Source: a virus
Reading direction: 5' to 3' (one strand)
IMG/VR virus record: IMGVR_UViG_3300044635_000323
Coordinates: 1 to 31,148 of that record
DNA length: 31,148 bases
Made by a program: the position numbers and the translations under genes. Positions 23,677-30,684 of this stretch are shown here, one piece after another. Each line of letters starts with the position of its first letter. Position 1 is the first letter of the stretch. The notes below the pieces were generated by a model. It made no database searches and was not told the origin of the DNA. It saw only the letters and a program-made list of their open reading frames with translations.

Positions 23677-23707
23677 GGTGTTTTCTCCTGAAGTTGTTGC
23701 TTATGTT

Positions 23708-23738
23708 GACCCCGCCGTTAAAAGCGGGGTCTTTTTTT
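23708..23738 (+). terminator. Intrinsic terminator facing against local genes
   Basis: GACCCCGC (23708-23715), loop CGTTAAAA, GCGGGGTC (23724-23731), then seven Ts (23732-23738) is a classic terminator for plus-strand transcripts. The genes on both sides are on the minus strand. In the minus direction the hairpin has no U-tract and lies just before the nuclease ribosome site. Confidence 0.75.
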
Positions 23739-23753
23739 GGGTGGGGGTACTCG

Positions 23754-23822
23754 CTGCACTGGTTGGATCCGAACCAACGACTCGCCCTCGAAAGGCAGCT
23801 TTTCCAACTAAGCTACAGCATC
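23754..23822 (-). pseudogene. Degenerate tRNA-like sequence
   Basis: On the minus strand a perfect T-arm (GTTGG TTCGGAT CCAAC) and a 4-bp D-arm (GCTT AGTTGGAA AAGC) flank a TTTCGAG loop on a GCC/GGC stem. The loop would read anticodon TCG (Arg). The 5' acceptor TGC-TG lacks two bases against 3' CAGTGCA, one base seems missing near position 26, and the T-loop has G where A58 is normal. It is about 69 bases long. I read it as a decayed or unconventional tRNA; a functional tRNA is possible but unlikely. Confidence 0.45.
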
Positions 23823-23839
23823 CGCTTTCCCCCCAAAAC

Positions 23840-24328
23840 TTACTTCTTAGCCCACGGTGGCGCAGACTTAGCAGCAGGCGCACCAGCAGACGGCCCAATA
23901 GGCTTGAACGGCGCAACCGCAGCCGGTGTCACCCCGCCTAAGGCGCGGTAGCCTTTGATCTCATTCCCGGCGTACTCACCAGTCTTGACCACCAGCTTGA
24001 TGCCCAAGTTGCCGCCAATCAGTTGGTCGGTGTCGGTCACTTTGGCAAGGCCAATGGCTCGCATGATCTCGCCCAACTGCTGGCGTCCGATCTCTTCCGC
24101 CTTGGTTGAAGCATTTTTTATGTTCAGGTTTCCAAACACCACTCGCCCCTGATGGCTGGGGCCGGTGATGGTGTACTTGCAAGCAATGTACTTGCCGTCA
24201 CCTGCCTTAGTGGCTTTGATCTCAGCGCCGGTAATGGTGGAGTTGTACCAACCTTCGGGCAGTGGCTCAAAGTTGGAAGTGCCTTGCGGCAGAGTGTCGA
24301 GGGTAAATTCTTCGTCGAGAAAGGCCAT
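23840..24328 (-). CDS. DUF669-type ssDNA-binding-like protein
   Basis: The product has 162 residues. The N-terminal head (FEPLPEGWYNSTITGAEIKATKAGDG), the central beta-rich fold (GRVVFGNLNIKNAS, then EEIGRQQLGEIMRAIG) and the low-complexity tail ending in PPWAKK are the layout of the DUF669 phage family, regarded as OB-fold SSB-like proteins. It would coat ssDNA and present it to the Sak4 annealase encoded three genes upstream in the same operon. It starts three bases after the previous stop. Confidence 0.75.
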   Translation of the reverse strand: MAFLDEEFTLDTLPQGTSNFEPLPEGWYNSTITGAEIKATKAGDGKYIACKYTITGPSHQGRVVFGNLNIKNASTKAEEIGRQQLGEIMRAIGLAKVTDTDQLIGGNLGIKLVVKTGEYAGNEIKGYRALGGVTPAAVAPFKPIGPSAGAPAAKSAPPWAKK

Positions 24329-24330
24329 GA

Positions 24331-24705
24331 TTAATCCTTAGTGATAGTAAAAGTGGGACGCCCAGGGGTGGACGTAATGGCACCAAGCAGCGGCCCGGTC
24401 ACAGCGTCAGCAGCCGCGCCCCAAGCCTTTGCATTGATTTCTGGTTTCCAGCGAAAGAGGCTGGAAAGATGTTCAGACAGACCAGCTTCAGCGGCCAAGA
24501 TTTGCAGTTTGTCGGCGTCGATCTTTTTGTTGATGCGGCCCTCGGTCTTGATGACGTAACCGTCGACAGCGTGTTTAACCGTGCCGTCAAGGTCTTTAGG
24601 GATGGCAAACGTCTCGACCATCAGGTCTTCCAGTTCCCGGCGCTCGGCCACCGCAATGCCTTCGGCTTTCTTAGCGTCAAGCCAGCGTTGGTAAAGTGTG
24701 TTCAT
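24331..24705 (-). CDS. Conserved recombination-operon protein, unknown
   Basis: The 124-residue product begins with a helical segment (YQRWLDAKKAEGIAVAERREL) followed by KHAVDGYVIKTEGRINKKID and a C-terminal part with GLSEHLSSLFRWKPEIN. I recognise this as a protein that often sits between Sak4 and DUF669 genes in phages, with no assigned function. The ATG overlaps the upstream TGA (ATGA). It probably acts with the annealase or SSB, by context only. Confidence 0.6.
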   Translation of the reverse strand: MNTLYQRWLDAKKAEGIAVAERRELEDLMVETFAIPKDLDGTVKHAVDGYVIKTEGRINKKIDADKLQILAAEAGLSEHLSSLFRWKPEINAKAWGAAADAVTGPLLGAITSTPGRPTFTITKD

Positions 24706-24983
24706 TGGGTGTACTCCAGTGCTTGCAGTTTGCCGATACGTTCGTTGATTTGGTAGATTGACTTTGCAAAATCATCTTGCGCTTTTTGTTTGAGAGCCTG
24801 CAAGGCTGCGATCTTTTGAGCGGTAGGATCGTAGTTTTCAGGCGCGTCAAACTCAACTTCTTGTTGACCGACATAAGTGCGGTCTTCGGTGTCATCCATC
24901 TTGAATGAGGCAATTCTGTATTGCCCTTCTTCTTCCCACTCAAACTTTTGATAATGGACATGGGCCATGATTTTGATTTTCAT
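24702..24983 (-). CDS. Hypothetical protein in Sak4 operon
   Basis: The 93-residue product is linked to both neighbours by ATGA overlaps. The N-terminus is beta-rich and acidic (HYQKFEWEEEGQYRIASFKM). The C-terminal 40 residues form a coiled-coil-like helix (AQKIAALQALKQKAQDDF and NERIGKLQALEY). Not recognised. An adaptor role in the recombination module is a guess. Confidence 0.55.
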   Translation of the reverse strand: MKIKIMAHVHYQKFEWEEEGQYRIASFKMDDTEDRTYVGQQEVEFDAPENYDPTAQKIAALQALKQKAQDDFAKSIYQINERIGKLQALEYTQ

Positions 24984-25645
24984 GCTGCACCCCCGATTTT
25001 GTTAATGATCTCGCCCAGATCAGGCGCTTCCCAGCCACCCAGCTTGCCTGACCGATCCTTGGCAAGCCACAGGCCGTCGCTGTCGCACATCAAAGCCCGT
25101 TGAGTGTTGCCCTCGGCATCTTTCTCAACCCGCAGCGCCAGCACTTCATCAAAGAAGTAAGGCAATGCTTGGCCGGTCTTGATACCCGGCATTGAGGGCG
25201 AATACAGCACCCGGCCCATTTCATCCTGCGTCTTCTCCAGCTTGGCGGTCATCAGAACATGGCGTCCGGGCAGGTCACGGAAGGCGCGGATGATATCGCT
25301 CATCTGTTCCTGCATTGCACCGTATGCCGCCCGTGGGTCTTTGTTGACCTTTTTTTCATGGTTCAGGCAAACCTCTGCAATCTCCGAGATAGAGTCCAGC
25401 GCCACTGATTTGTGGTCTGAATCCGTTACCCAAGCGTAAGCCTCACGCAAGTCTTCCATGCTGGTGATCTCCAGATACGGCAGGTCAGCGTCTTGGATAG
25501 ACAGCAAACCCCCCTCGGCAGACAGAACCACTGGATGCGGTAAAGTCTTAATCAAGCTGGTCTTGCCAGCCCCTGCCTGCCCGTAGACAAGCAGCTTGAC
25601 ACCGTTGGCTGCAAGGCCGCCGGTACGTTTCAACGAAATAGCCAT
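24980..25645 (-). CDS. Sak4-type RecA-like ATPase (single-strand annealing)
   Basis: The 221-residue product has Walker A GQAGAGKTS (22-30), Walker B around VALDSISE with D84, and a RecA-like core with FRDLPGRHVLMTAKLEK. It matches the phage AAA_24 / Sak4 family, a single-domain Rad51-like recombinase. Sak4 proteins anneal or pair DNA with an SSB partner, here the DUF669 protein in the same operon. It is the first gene of the minus-strand replication block, next to a divergent promoter region. Confidence 0.8.
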   Translation of the reverse strand: MAISLKRTGGLAANGVKLLVYGQAGAGKTSLIKTLPHPVVLSAEGGLLSIQDADLPYLEITSMEDLREAYAWVTDSDHKSVALDSISEIAEVCLNHEKKVNKDPRAAYGAMQEQMSDIIRAFRDLPGRHVLMTAKLEKTQDEMGRVLYSPSMPGIKTGQALPYFFDEVLALRVEKDAEGNTQRALMCDSDGLWLAKDRSGKLGGWEAPDLGEIINKIGGAA

Positions 25646-25698
25646 TTGGCTCTCCTAGTTTGCGCTTCCGTCTGTAACTCAGTTCGAAGCGTGGCTAG

Positions 25699-25729
25699 AT
25701 CATAGCATAGTTCTGTGCTACAGTGTCAA
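25699..25729 (-). promoter_or_regulatory. Promoter for Sak4 operon (TTGACA, extended -10)
   Basis: On the minus strand a perfect TTGACA (25729-25724) lies 19 bases before TATGAT (25704-25699), which is preceded by TGC, giving an extended -10. The spacer is one or two bases long for an optimum, which the extended -10 may offset. It is about 55 bases before the Sak4 ATG. Confidence 0.55.
25709..25720. repeat. 12-bp motif, copy 1, within promoter spacer
   Basis: AGTTCTGTGCTA is identical to a copy at 27775-27786. Here it lies between the -35 and -10 boxes of the Sak4 promoter, the usual place for a repressor operator. Part of it forms a small TAGCA/TGCTA dyad. Confidence 0.5.
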
Positions 25730-25757
25730 CAACTTTATGACGAAAGATGATAAATAA

Positions 25758-27773
25758 ATGGCAGACCTCTCAAATATCCTCGGTGGTCCTTGGTCGCCGC
25801 CCTCTCAAAAGCACGTTGATGCGCCTGACATACAACTCAAGGACGCTATGTTGGCCGCAGGGTTAAAGCCACCGGACACCATCCACCTAGACGGCAAGTT
25901 GCACCGTTTTAACAGTGGCACCAAGGGCGAAAAAGGTCACGACAAGCCGGGTTGGTATGTGGTCTTCTCCGATGGCGTACCGGCAGGGCGCTTTGGCTGC
26001 TGGCGCTCGGGGTTTGAGTCAAGTTGGAAAGCAGACATTGGCCGCAGTCTGACGCCCGTAGAGGAAATGGCGCAGTCCCGGCGCTTGGCGGAGGCTAAGA
26101 CCCAGCGTGATGCCGAGGTGAAAAAGGCGCGGGAGGTAGCCGCTAATACCGTTGATCTGATCTGGTCGCAGGCCGGGGCAGCAAGCGCAGAGCATCCCTA
26201 TTTGCAACGCAAAGGCATCAAGACGCATGGCGCACGGATTACAGGCGACGGCAGGCTGATGGTTCCGCTGTACAACCCAGACGGCGAGTTGTCGTCCATC
26301 CAGTACATTGACCATCAAGGTGGCAAGCTGTATCACCCTGGTGGACAGACCGGCTCAATGTACTGGCTAGTTGGCAGCATGGATGACGCTACAACACTTT
26401 ACATTGCCGAGGGCTTTGCTACTGCCGCCACCATAGCGGAGGTGACAGGCCAGCCCTGCGCGGTGGCTTACAGCGCCAGCAACTTGGTGCCGGTGACGGG
26501 AATTTTGAAGGAAGGCCACCCGACGCTAGACATTTGCATCGTGGCTGACCATGACGCTAGTGGAGTTGGGCAACGCTACGCCGAACAGGCCAGCGCAAAG
26601 TATGGGGTACGCATGACAACACCGCCAGTGCCGGGTGACGCAAACGATTACGTCCAAGCGGGGCATGATTTGGCTCTGTTGCTCAAGCCGCCTGCACCAG
26701 TGATGGACTACCTTATCCATGCCGACGGATTTTCAGCGCAGCCTGCACCAATCTCATGGCTTGTTAAGCACTGGATACAGGATAAGGCCTTGGTAATGGT
26801 GCATGGCCCCAGCGGTGGCGGCAAGACGTTTGTTACCTTAGATTGGATGCTGCACATTGCATCAGGCAAAGCCACTTGGTTTGGTCACAAGGTCAGACCC
26901 GGCAACATGGTGTATTTGGCTGGTGAAGGCCATCACGGCCTGCGCTCACGGATTGCAGCCTGGAAGCATCACAACAGCGTCAGCAACCTCAATATGTGGG
27001 TCAGCAAGTCGGGCGTAGACCTTAACACTGCCGAGGGTTATCTGAAGGTGGTGGAGGCCATACGGGCGCTTAAGATCAAGCCCGATGTGATTACGGTAGA
27101 CACCCTGCACCGCTTCATGGCCGGTGATGAGAACTCAGCCCAAGACGCCAAGACCATGCTGGACGCCTGCGCTGCACTCATGCAAGAGTTTGGCTGCACG
27201 GTAATTCTGGTTCACCACACAGGCGTTTCAGAGGAAGCCCAGCACCGAGCGCGAGGCTCATCCGCATGGCGTGGAGCCTTGGACATTGAGATCAGCGTCA
27301 TACCCGCTAAGGGCGACAAGTCTATTGAGATTGTGCAGCGCAAGAGCAAAGACGCCGAGATGGCCGCGCCGGTCTATGTTGACTTGGAGTCGGTGGCAAT
27401 ACCCGGTTGGCTGGATGAAGATGGCGAGGCCGTCACCAGTGCGGTGGTGGTTAAGGGTGAAGTGCCTGAGTCCAAGCAAAAGGATAAGTCACTCGGGTTT
27501 GCCGATTTTGAGAAAGCTTGGTGGTCATCAGGCGCGGAGGAGCGAGGCGGCGCACCTTACCTCACCAAGTCAGTGATGCGCGATTGGGCTGTTGCCAATG
27601 GCATATCAAACTTTCCTGGCGCAAAGGCAGATGGTTCACGCCGAAATCTGATTGATGGCAAGAACGCCCGATACATCATCAATCTGCTAGACGCCAAGCT
27701 GATTGAAGTCCATGAGAACGGCTGGATTGTGATTGACCCCGGTATAGCATCTGGAATGATGTTGAAGAAGTGA
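25758..27773 (+). CDS. Toprim primase-helicase
   Basis: The product has 671 residues. No CHC2 zinc finger is seen in residues 1-110. A Toprim domain follows, with the glutamate in LYIAEGFATAATI (214-226) and the DxD of IVADHDASG (261-269). The C-terminal RepA/DnaB-like ATPase has Walker A VHGPSGGGKT (348-357) and a helicase core ending near VILVHHTGVSEEAQ. The last 100 residues look like a winged-helix tail. Such bifunctional proteins prime and unwind phage DNA. It diverges from the Sak4 operon. The ribosome site before the ATG is weak (GAAAGA). Confidence 0.8.
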   Translation: MADLSNILGGPWSPPSQKHVDAPDIQLKDAMLAAGLKPPDTIHLDGKLHRFNSGTKGEKGHDKPGWYVVFSDGVPAGRFGCWRSGFESSWKADIGRSLTPVEEMAQSRRLAEAKTQRDAEVKKAREVAANTVDLIWSQAGAASAEHPYLQRKGIKTHGARITGDGRLMVPLYNPDGELSSIQYIDHQGGKLYHPGGQTGSMYWLVGSMDDATTLYIAEGFATAATIAEVTGQPCAVAYSASNLVPVTGILKEGHPTLDICIVADHDASGVGQRYAEQASAKYGVRMTTPPVPGDANDYVQAGHDLALLLKPPAPVMDYLIHADGFSAQPAPISWLVKHWIQDKALVMVHGPSGGGKTFVTLDWMLHIASGKATWFGHKVRPGNMVYLAGEGHHGLRSRIAAWKHHNSVSNLNMWVSKSGVDLNTAEGYLKVVEAIRALKIKPDVITVDTLHRFMAGDENSAQDAKTMLDACAALMQEFGCTVILVHHTGVSEEAQHRARGSSAWRGALDIEISVIPAKGDKSIEIVQRKSKDAEMAAPVYVDLESVAIPGWLDEDGEAVTSAVVVKGEVPESKQKDKSLGFADFEKAWWSSGAEERGGAPYLTKSVMRDWAVANGISNFPGAKADGSRRNLIDGKNARYIINLLDAKLIEVHENGWIVIDPGIASGMMLKK

Positions 27774-27774
27774 C

Positions 27775-27786
27775 AGTTCTGTGCTA
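27775..27786. repeat. 12-bp motif, copy 2, before small ORF
   Basis: AGTTCTGTGCTA recurs two bases after the primase-helicase stop and 11 bases before the ATG at 27798. It matches the copy in the Sak4 promoter region exactly over 12 bases. Confidence 0.5.
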
Positions 27787-27797
27787 AACTTCTTGAC

Positions 27798-27959
27798 ATG
27801 AACAGACTAACCCAACTCAAAGCCAAGTTGAGGGCTGCACAAGCCGAACTTGCAATCCGCACCCGGACGCACAACAGTGCGAGTCGGGCTTACAACAAAG
27901 TTACGGCACACATTGCCGAATTGGAAGCCAAAATCAATGCTTACGAAAAAAAGGTGTGA
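27798..27959 (+). CDS. Small helical protein after primase-helicase
   Basis: The 53-residue ORF begins at ATG 27798, with no obvious ribosome site. It is Ala/Lys/Leu-rich (RLTQLKAKLRAAQAELAIRT, then HIAELEAKINAYEKKV) and predicted as two coiled-coil-like helices. The HNH gene that follows overlaps its last 23 bases in another frame. The HNH insert may have disturbed its original end. No family is recognised. Confidence 0.5.
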   Translation: MNRLTQLKAKLRAAQAELAIRTRTHNSASRAYNKVTAHIAELEAKINAYEKKV

Positions 27960-28413
27960 CGAGTTATTTGAATACCGACACGGTTTTCTTTATAGAAAAC
28001 AAAAAACACGCGGCGCTTTAATTGGCGCAATTGCTGGCAATCAACGTAAAAATGGATATTTTCATGTTCGCGTTGACGGTCAAAGACAGTTGTGGCACAG
28101 AATTATTTTTGTTATGCATTTTGGCTGGAAACCTGAAACTGTTGACCACATTGATGGAGACCCAAGCAACAACAAAATAGAAAATTTGCGAGCCGCGACT
28201 AGATCACAAAATCAACACAATCGTCGTCAAAACAAAAATTGTTCTTCTGGCATCAAAGGCATTTCTTTTGTTTCTGATGGTTTGTGGTGTGCAAGATTAA
28301 ATGTGCAAAAACAAACTGTGTTTAAGCAATTTTTTGATGATTTTGAACTGGCTCAATTTGCTGTTGAAGAAGCAAGAAGAAAGTATCACGGCAATTTTGC
28401 CAAACACGCTTAA
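27937..28413 (+). CDS. HNH homing-type endonuclease with AP2-like C-terminus
   Basis: The product has 158 residues from the ATG at 27937; GGAAG nine bases before supports it. The N-terminal part (YRHGFLYRKQKTRGALIG) leads into an HNH_3 core, HRIIFVMHFGWKPETVDHIDGDPSNNKIENLR, whose VDHIDG and N residues are typical. An AP2-like DNA-binding stretch (SGIKGISFV...LWCARLNVQ) follows. Coding DNA is clearly AT-richer than both sides, a mark of a mobile gene. It overlaps the previous ORF, as expected of an inserted element. It likely cuts related phage DNA at a homing site. Confidence 0.8.
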   Translation: MLTKKRCDELFEYRHGFLYRKQKTRGALIGAIAGNQRKNGYFHVRVDGQRQLWHRIIFVMHFGWKPETVDHIDGDPSNNKIENLRAATRSQNQHNRRQNKNCSSGIKGISFVSDGLWCARLNVQKQTVFKQFFDDFELAQFAVEEARRKYHGNFAKHA

Positions 28414-28424
28414 GGAAAAATGCA

Positions 28425-28616
28425 ATGGCTTTATCTTGGAGAAAGTTTCAAAGCAACCTGCCCAACTACAGTGAGGCCGACTTGTTGGCTTTGCTGGACG
28501 AGGAACGATTGAAGCACCGCAGAGTGTCCATGCTAGAGCGTATTCACCAACGCTACTGCACCTTACGCGCCAGCCGAGAACGGATGGAGATACTAAAAGA
28601 AGGAAAACGACCATGA
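28425..28616 (+). CDS. Small hypothetical protein
   Basis: The 63-residue ORF with AAGGA before its ATG encodes a helical, basic protein (SEADLLALLDEERLKHRRVSM, then RASRERMEILKEGKRP). Its stop overlaps the next ATG (ATGA). Unknown function. Confidence 0.6.
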   Translation: MALSWRKFQSNLPNYSEADLLALLDEERLKHRRVSMLERIHQRYCTLRASRERMEILKEGKRP

Positions 28617-28813
28617 CGATAACGCAACAGTTTAAGAGGATGACCCGCCGACTGACCCCTGTTGAGATGGCAGCTACTGAACTTGCAGAGGCTGAACTGC
28701 ACCGCCTGGAAGCCCACAGTGCGGTGGAGTACGCCACCAGTGTTGTGTCGTATGAAGACGCTAGGATTAAGCGCCTGCGTAAGTTCTTGGCAGATGCAGA
28801 GAAGACGGCATGA
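28613..28813 (+). CDS. Small helical protein
   Basis: The 66-residue ORF starts by ATGA overlap. The product is almost all helix (TPVEMAATELAEAELHRLEA, then YEDARIKRLRKFLADAEKTA) with heptad-like Leu spacing. Its own end overlaps the next start. Such short coiled-coil ORFs are common in phage accessory operons, with no assigned role. Confidence 0.6.
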   Translation: MTITQQFKRMTRRLTPVEMAATELAEAELHRLEAHSAVEYATSVVSYEDARIKRLRKFLADAEKTA

Positions 28814-29118
28814 CTGCTATCCCATCAAAGTATTTTGGCATTGGGCCGTACCGGGCTGAACAAATAGGGCCAGTTTGGTGGGCTGTGATGAATCGGCACG
28901 GCATCAACTGTTTGAATTTTCTGGAGAAGCCTGGTGCCGTTGTGACGACTGAGCCACACGCCAAACGGATAGCAGATGAGTGGAACGCCAGAACCAAACC
29001 ATTTCCCGAGCGCATTGAAACCTATGTTGCGCCAGTGACCATTCCGATGACCGACGCCGAGATGGCGGCCTATGTATTAAGCCGCCGGTATAACTGGGAG
29101 ACTAAACAATGGTCATGA
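28810..29118 (+). CDS. Hypothetical protein
   Basis: The 102-residue ORF starts by ATGA overlap. A beta-rich N-terminal half (KYFGIGPYRAEQIGPVWWAV, then VVTTEPHAKRIADEWNARTK) resembles a small phage family with a recurrent 'AKRIADEWNA' element, and a helical C-terminus follows. Function unknown. Confidence 0.6.
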   Translation: MTAIPSKYFGIGPYRAEQIGPVWWAVMNRHGINCLNFLEKPGAVVTTEPHAKRIADEWNARTKPFPERIETYVAPVTIPMTDAEMAAYVLSRRYNWETKQWS

Positions 29119-29210
29119 ACACCTGGCCCTTCCCCACTGAATTACCACCAGCCGTGCCAATGGGCAAGCTGCCTTTCAACCCGGCGAACCATGAGGACGC
29201 ACCATTATGA
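29115..29210 (+). CDS. Short Pro-rich peptide ORF
   Basis: The 31-residue ORF from the ATG overlapping the previous TGA (ATGA) encodes a Pro-rich peptide (NTWPFPTELPPAVPMGKLPF). Its TGA overlaps the next gene's ATG. It may exist mainly to keep ribosomes coupled between its neighbours. Protein function is unknown. Confidence 0.45.
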   Translation: MNTWPFPTELPPAVPMGKLPFNPANHEDAPL

Positions 29211-29488
29211 GTGGCGGACACTTTAACTACAAGCAACACGTTATGCTGGACATAGCAGATAGCATTGGCAGTGAGATTCTGACCAACGACAGCACCGAGA
29301 AGGATGAGTGGGGCAACAACATCGGAAACCGTTACAGCCCCGAAACCATAGAAGAGTTTGAAAGGGCAATGGTCATACTCAAAATGGGCTACGTTTACGC
29401 ACAACGAATTGATTGGTTGTTGTCTGGTGACGATGGCGAGGATAGCTTTCACAGGCGTTTACAGGCACAACTGAAGGAGTTGACATGA
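29207..29488 (+). CDS. MSGGHFNY-family protein, unknown
   Basis: The 93-residue product starts MSGGHFNYKQHVMLDIADSIGSEI, an N-terminus I recognise from a small widely distributed phage and bacterial protein family with no known function. The middle has SPETIEEFERAMVILKMGYVY, and the end is charged. The ATG overlaps the previous TGA. It probably folds as a compact helical protein. Confidence 0.65.
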   Translation: MSGGHFNYKQHVMLDIADSIGSEILTNDSTEKDEWGNNIGNRYSPETIEEFERAMVILKMGYVYAQRIDWLLSGDDGEDSFHRRLQAQLKELT

Positions 29489-29706
29489 CACAACCAGAAG
29501 CCTTGGCGTTGGCCGACATACTTGACCGCAGTGTTTTGCAGGCTCACGCAGATGCCGCCGCTGAACTACGCCGACTCCATGAGGCGAATCAGGAACTGCT
29601 GACGGCGTTAGAGAAATTAGCACGGTTGGGAAACGGCGACCACTACGGAAACAGTGAGGGCAACATGATTGCCCGTGCAGCTATAGCTAAAGGAGAAGCC
29701 AAATGA
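29485..29706 (+). CDS. Small coiled-coil protein
   Basis: The 73-residue product starts by ATGA overlap. It has an ADxxAAELRRLHEANQELLTALEKL stretch (about residues 23-47, long heptads) and an ARAAIAK C-terminus. This type of short ORF is frequent in proteobacterial phage genomes with no defined role. It overlaps the next membrane ORF by four bases. Confidence 0.6.
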   Translation: MTQPEALALADILDRSVLQAHADAAAELRRLHEANQELLTALEKLARLGNGDHYGNSEGNMIARAAIAKGEAK

Positions 29707-29819
29707 AAGACGATGAGATCGAAGACCTATTCGCATGGGGCTGGGGTGACACTGCGGTGGCCGTGGCTGTCTTGTGCGTCATTGCGGCGATTGGCTTTGT
29801 TGTGGGGTATGTGATATGA
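29703..29819 (+). CDS. Small membrane protein
   Basis: The 38-residue ORF starts by ATGA overlap. An acidic head (KDDEIEDLFAWGWGD) is followed by one hydrophobic helix (TAVAVAVLCVIAAIGFVVGY) that spans the membrane. Not recognised; a role in superinfection exclusion or lysis is conceivable only by analogy. Confidence 0.55.
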   Translation: MKDDEIEDLFAWGWGDTAVAVAVLCVIAAIGFVVGYVI

Positions 29820-30352
29820 CAGGATTTGAATCAAAGCGCCAAGCAGCGCAGGCCAAGCTGGACGATGACGACGACACGCAGGTGTATGCTGACACGCTGT
29901 TAATCGTGTACCAGCGAGGGTTTGCCGATGGCAAGGCAGCAGCAAACGCTATGCACGATCTTGCGCGGCTGGGGCAAGAGATAGAGCAAGAGCAAGCCGA
30001 GCCATGCGTAGGAAAAGACCCGCGATGCCCTTGTCAAGATGGTGATGCGTGTCATTACAAAGACTGCGTGGATACGAAGGCATTGCCAGTGCCAGTAGCA
30101 CAGCCAGAGCAGGAGCCTGTGGCGTGGTATCACGATGACTTTGACACGTTAGAGTTGAGTCGCGTTCAGCGTGTTGGATGGAAGCCCCTTTACACCACCC
30201 CACCACAGCGCACATGGGTAGGGCTGACGGAGGAGGAAAAAAAGAAAATTGCAACGGTAGCGGGATGCACTGATGACGATGACGGACATATTGTCACGGA
30301 GATTTTTAGACTTGCTGAAGCTAACCTGAAGGAGCGCAACAATGATCACTGA
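29816..30352 (+). CDS. Hypothetical phage protein with Cys cluster
   Basis: The 178-residue product starts at ATG 29816 (ATGA overlap; a longer frame from 29774 is a shadow). The first 60 residues are helical and acidic. Residues 60-85 have CVGKDPRCPCQDGDACHYKDC, a dense Cys group that may bind a metal. Downstream 'PVAQPEQEPVAWYHDD' and 'GWKPLYTTPPQRTWVGLTEEE' are short motifs I know from many Burkholderiales-type phage ORFs of unknown function. The C-terminus is helical. Confidence 0.6.
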   Translation: MTGFESKRQAAQAKLDDDDDTQVYADTLLIVYQRGFADGKAAANAMHDLARLGQEIEQEQAEPCVGKDPRCPCQDGDACHYKDCVDTKALPVPVAQPEQEPVAWYHDDFDTLELSRVQRVGWKPLYTTPPQRTWVGLTEEEKKKIATVAGCTDDDDGHIVTEIFRLAEANLKERNNDH

Positions 30353-30521
30353 AGACGATGAGTTTGAGCGTATCGAGCGCGAGATCAAATGGCGAAAAGA
30401 GAAAGCTGACGCCGAATTGATGGTGGTCTACTCACTGAGGCTGACCAAAAGTCAGCGGGTCAGGTTGTTGCAATTAGGCGGCCCACAATGGATAAGGAAT
30501 CAAATTGAGCGATCTGCCTAA
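30342..30521 (+). CDS. Small charged protein
   Basis: The 59-residue ORF has GGAG 5-10 bases before its ATG and overlaps the previous gene. It is highly charged and helical (EDDEFERIEREIKWRKEK, then LTKSQRVRLLQLGG). The end overlaps the next, TTG-started ORF. Unknown. Confidence 0.55.
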   Translation: MITEDDEFERIEREIKWRKEKADAELMVVYSLRLTKSQRVRLLQLGGPQWIRNQIERSA

Positions 30522-30684
30522 CTTCTCGGCCTGGGAACGAGTGACTCTGGACAGGTTCGCCCTAGACGCCTACATCCGCCTTCAACAGCAGCAAGAGGCA
30601 CTTGAGCAACTCAGGGGTGACCTGCGGGATGCTATGAACCTACTCAGGATAAAAACAGTGAGCGTTCGTCCTGTCGACGTTTAA
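30505..30684 (+). CDS. Small hypothetical protein with TTG start
   Basis: The 59-residue frame begins at a TTG (30505) with AAGGA seven bases upstream and no better ATG. The product is helical (FALDAYIRLQQQQEALEQLR, then DLRDAMNLLRI). It overlaps the previous ORF and runs 41 bases into the 3' end of the convergent lysozyme gene, so transcripts of both strands meet here. Confidence 0.5.
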   Translation: MSDLPNFSAWERVTLDRFALDAYIRLQQQQEALEQLRGDLRDAMNLLRIKTVSVRPVDV

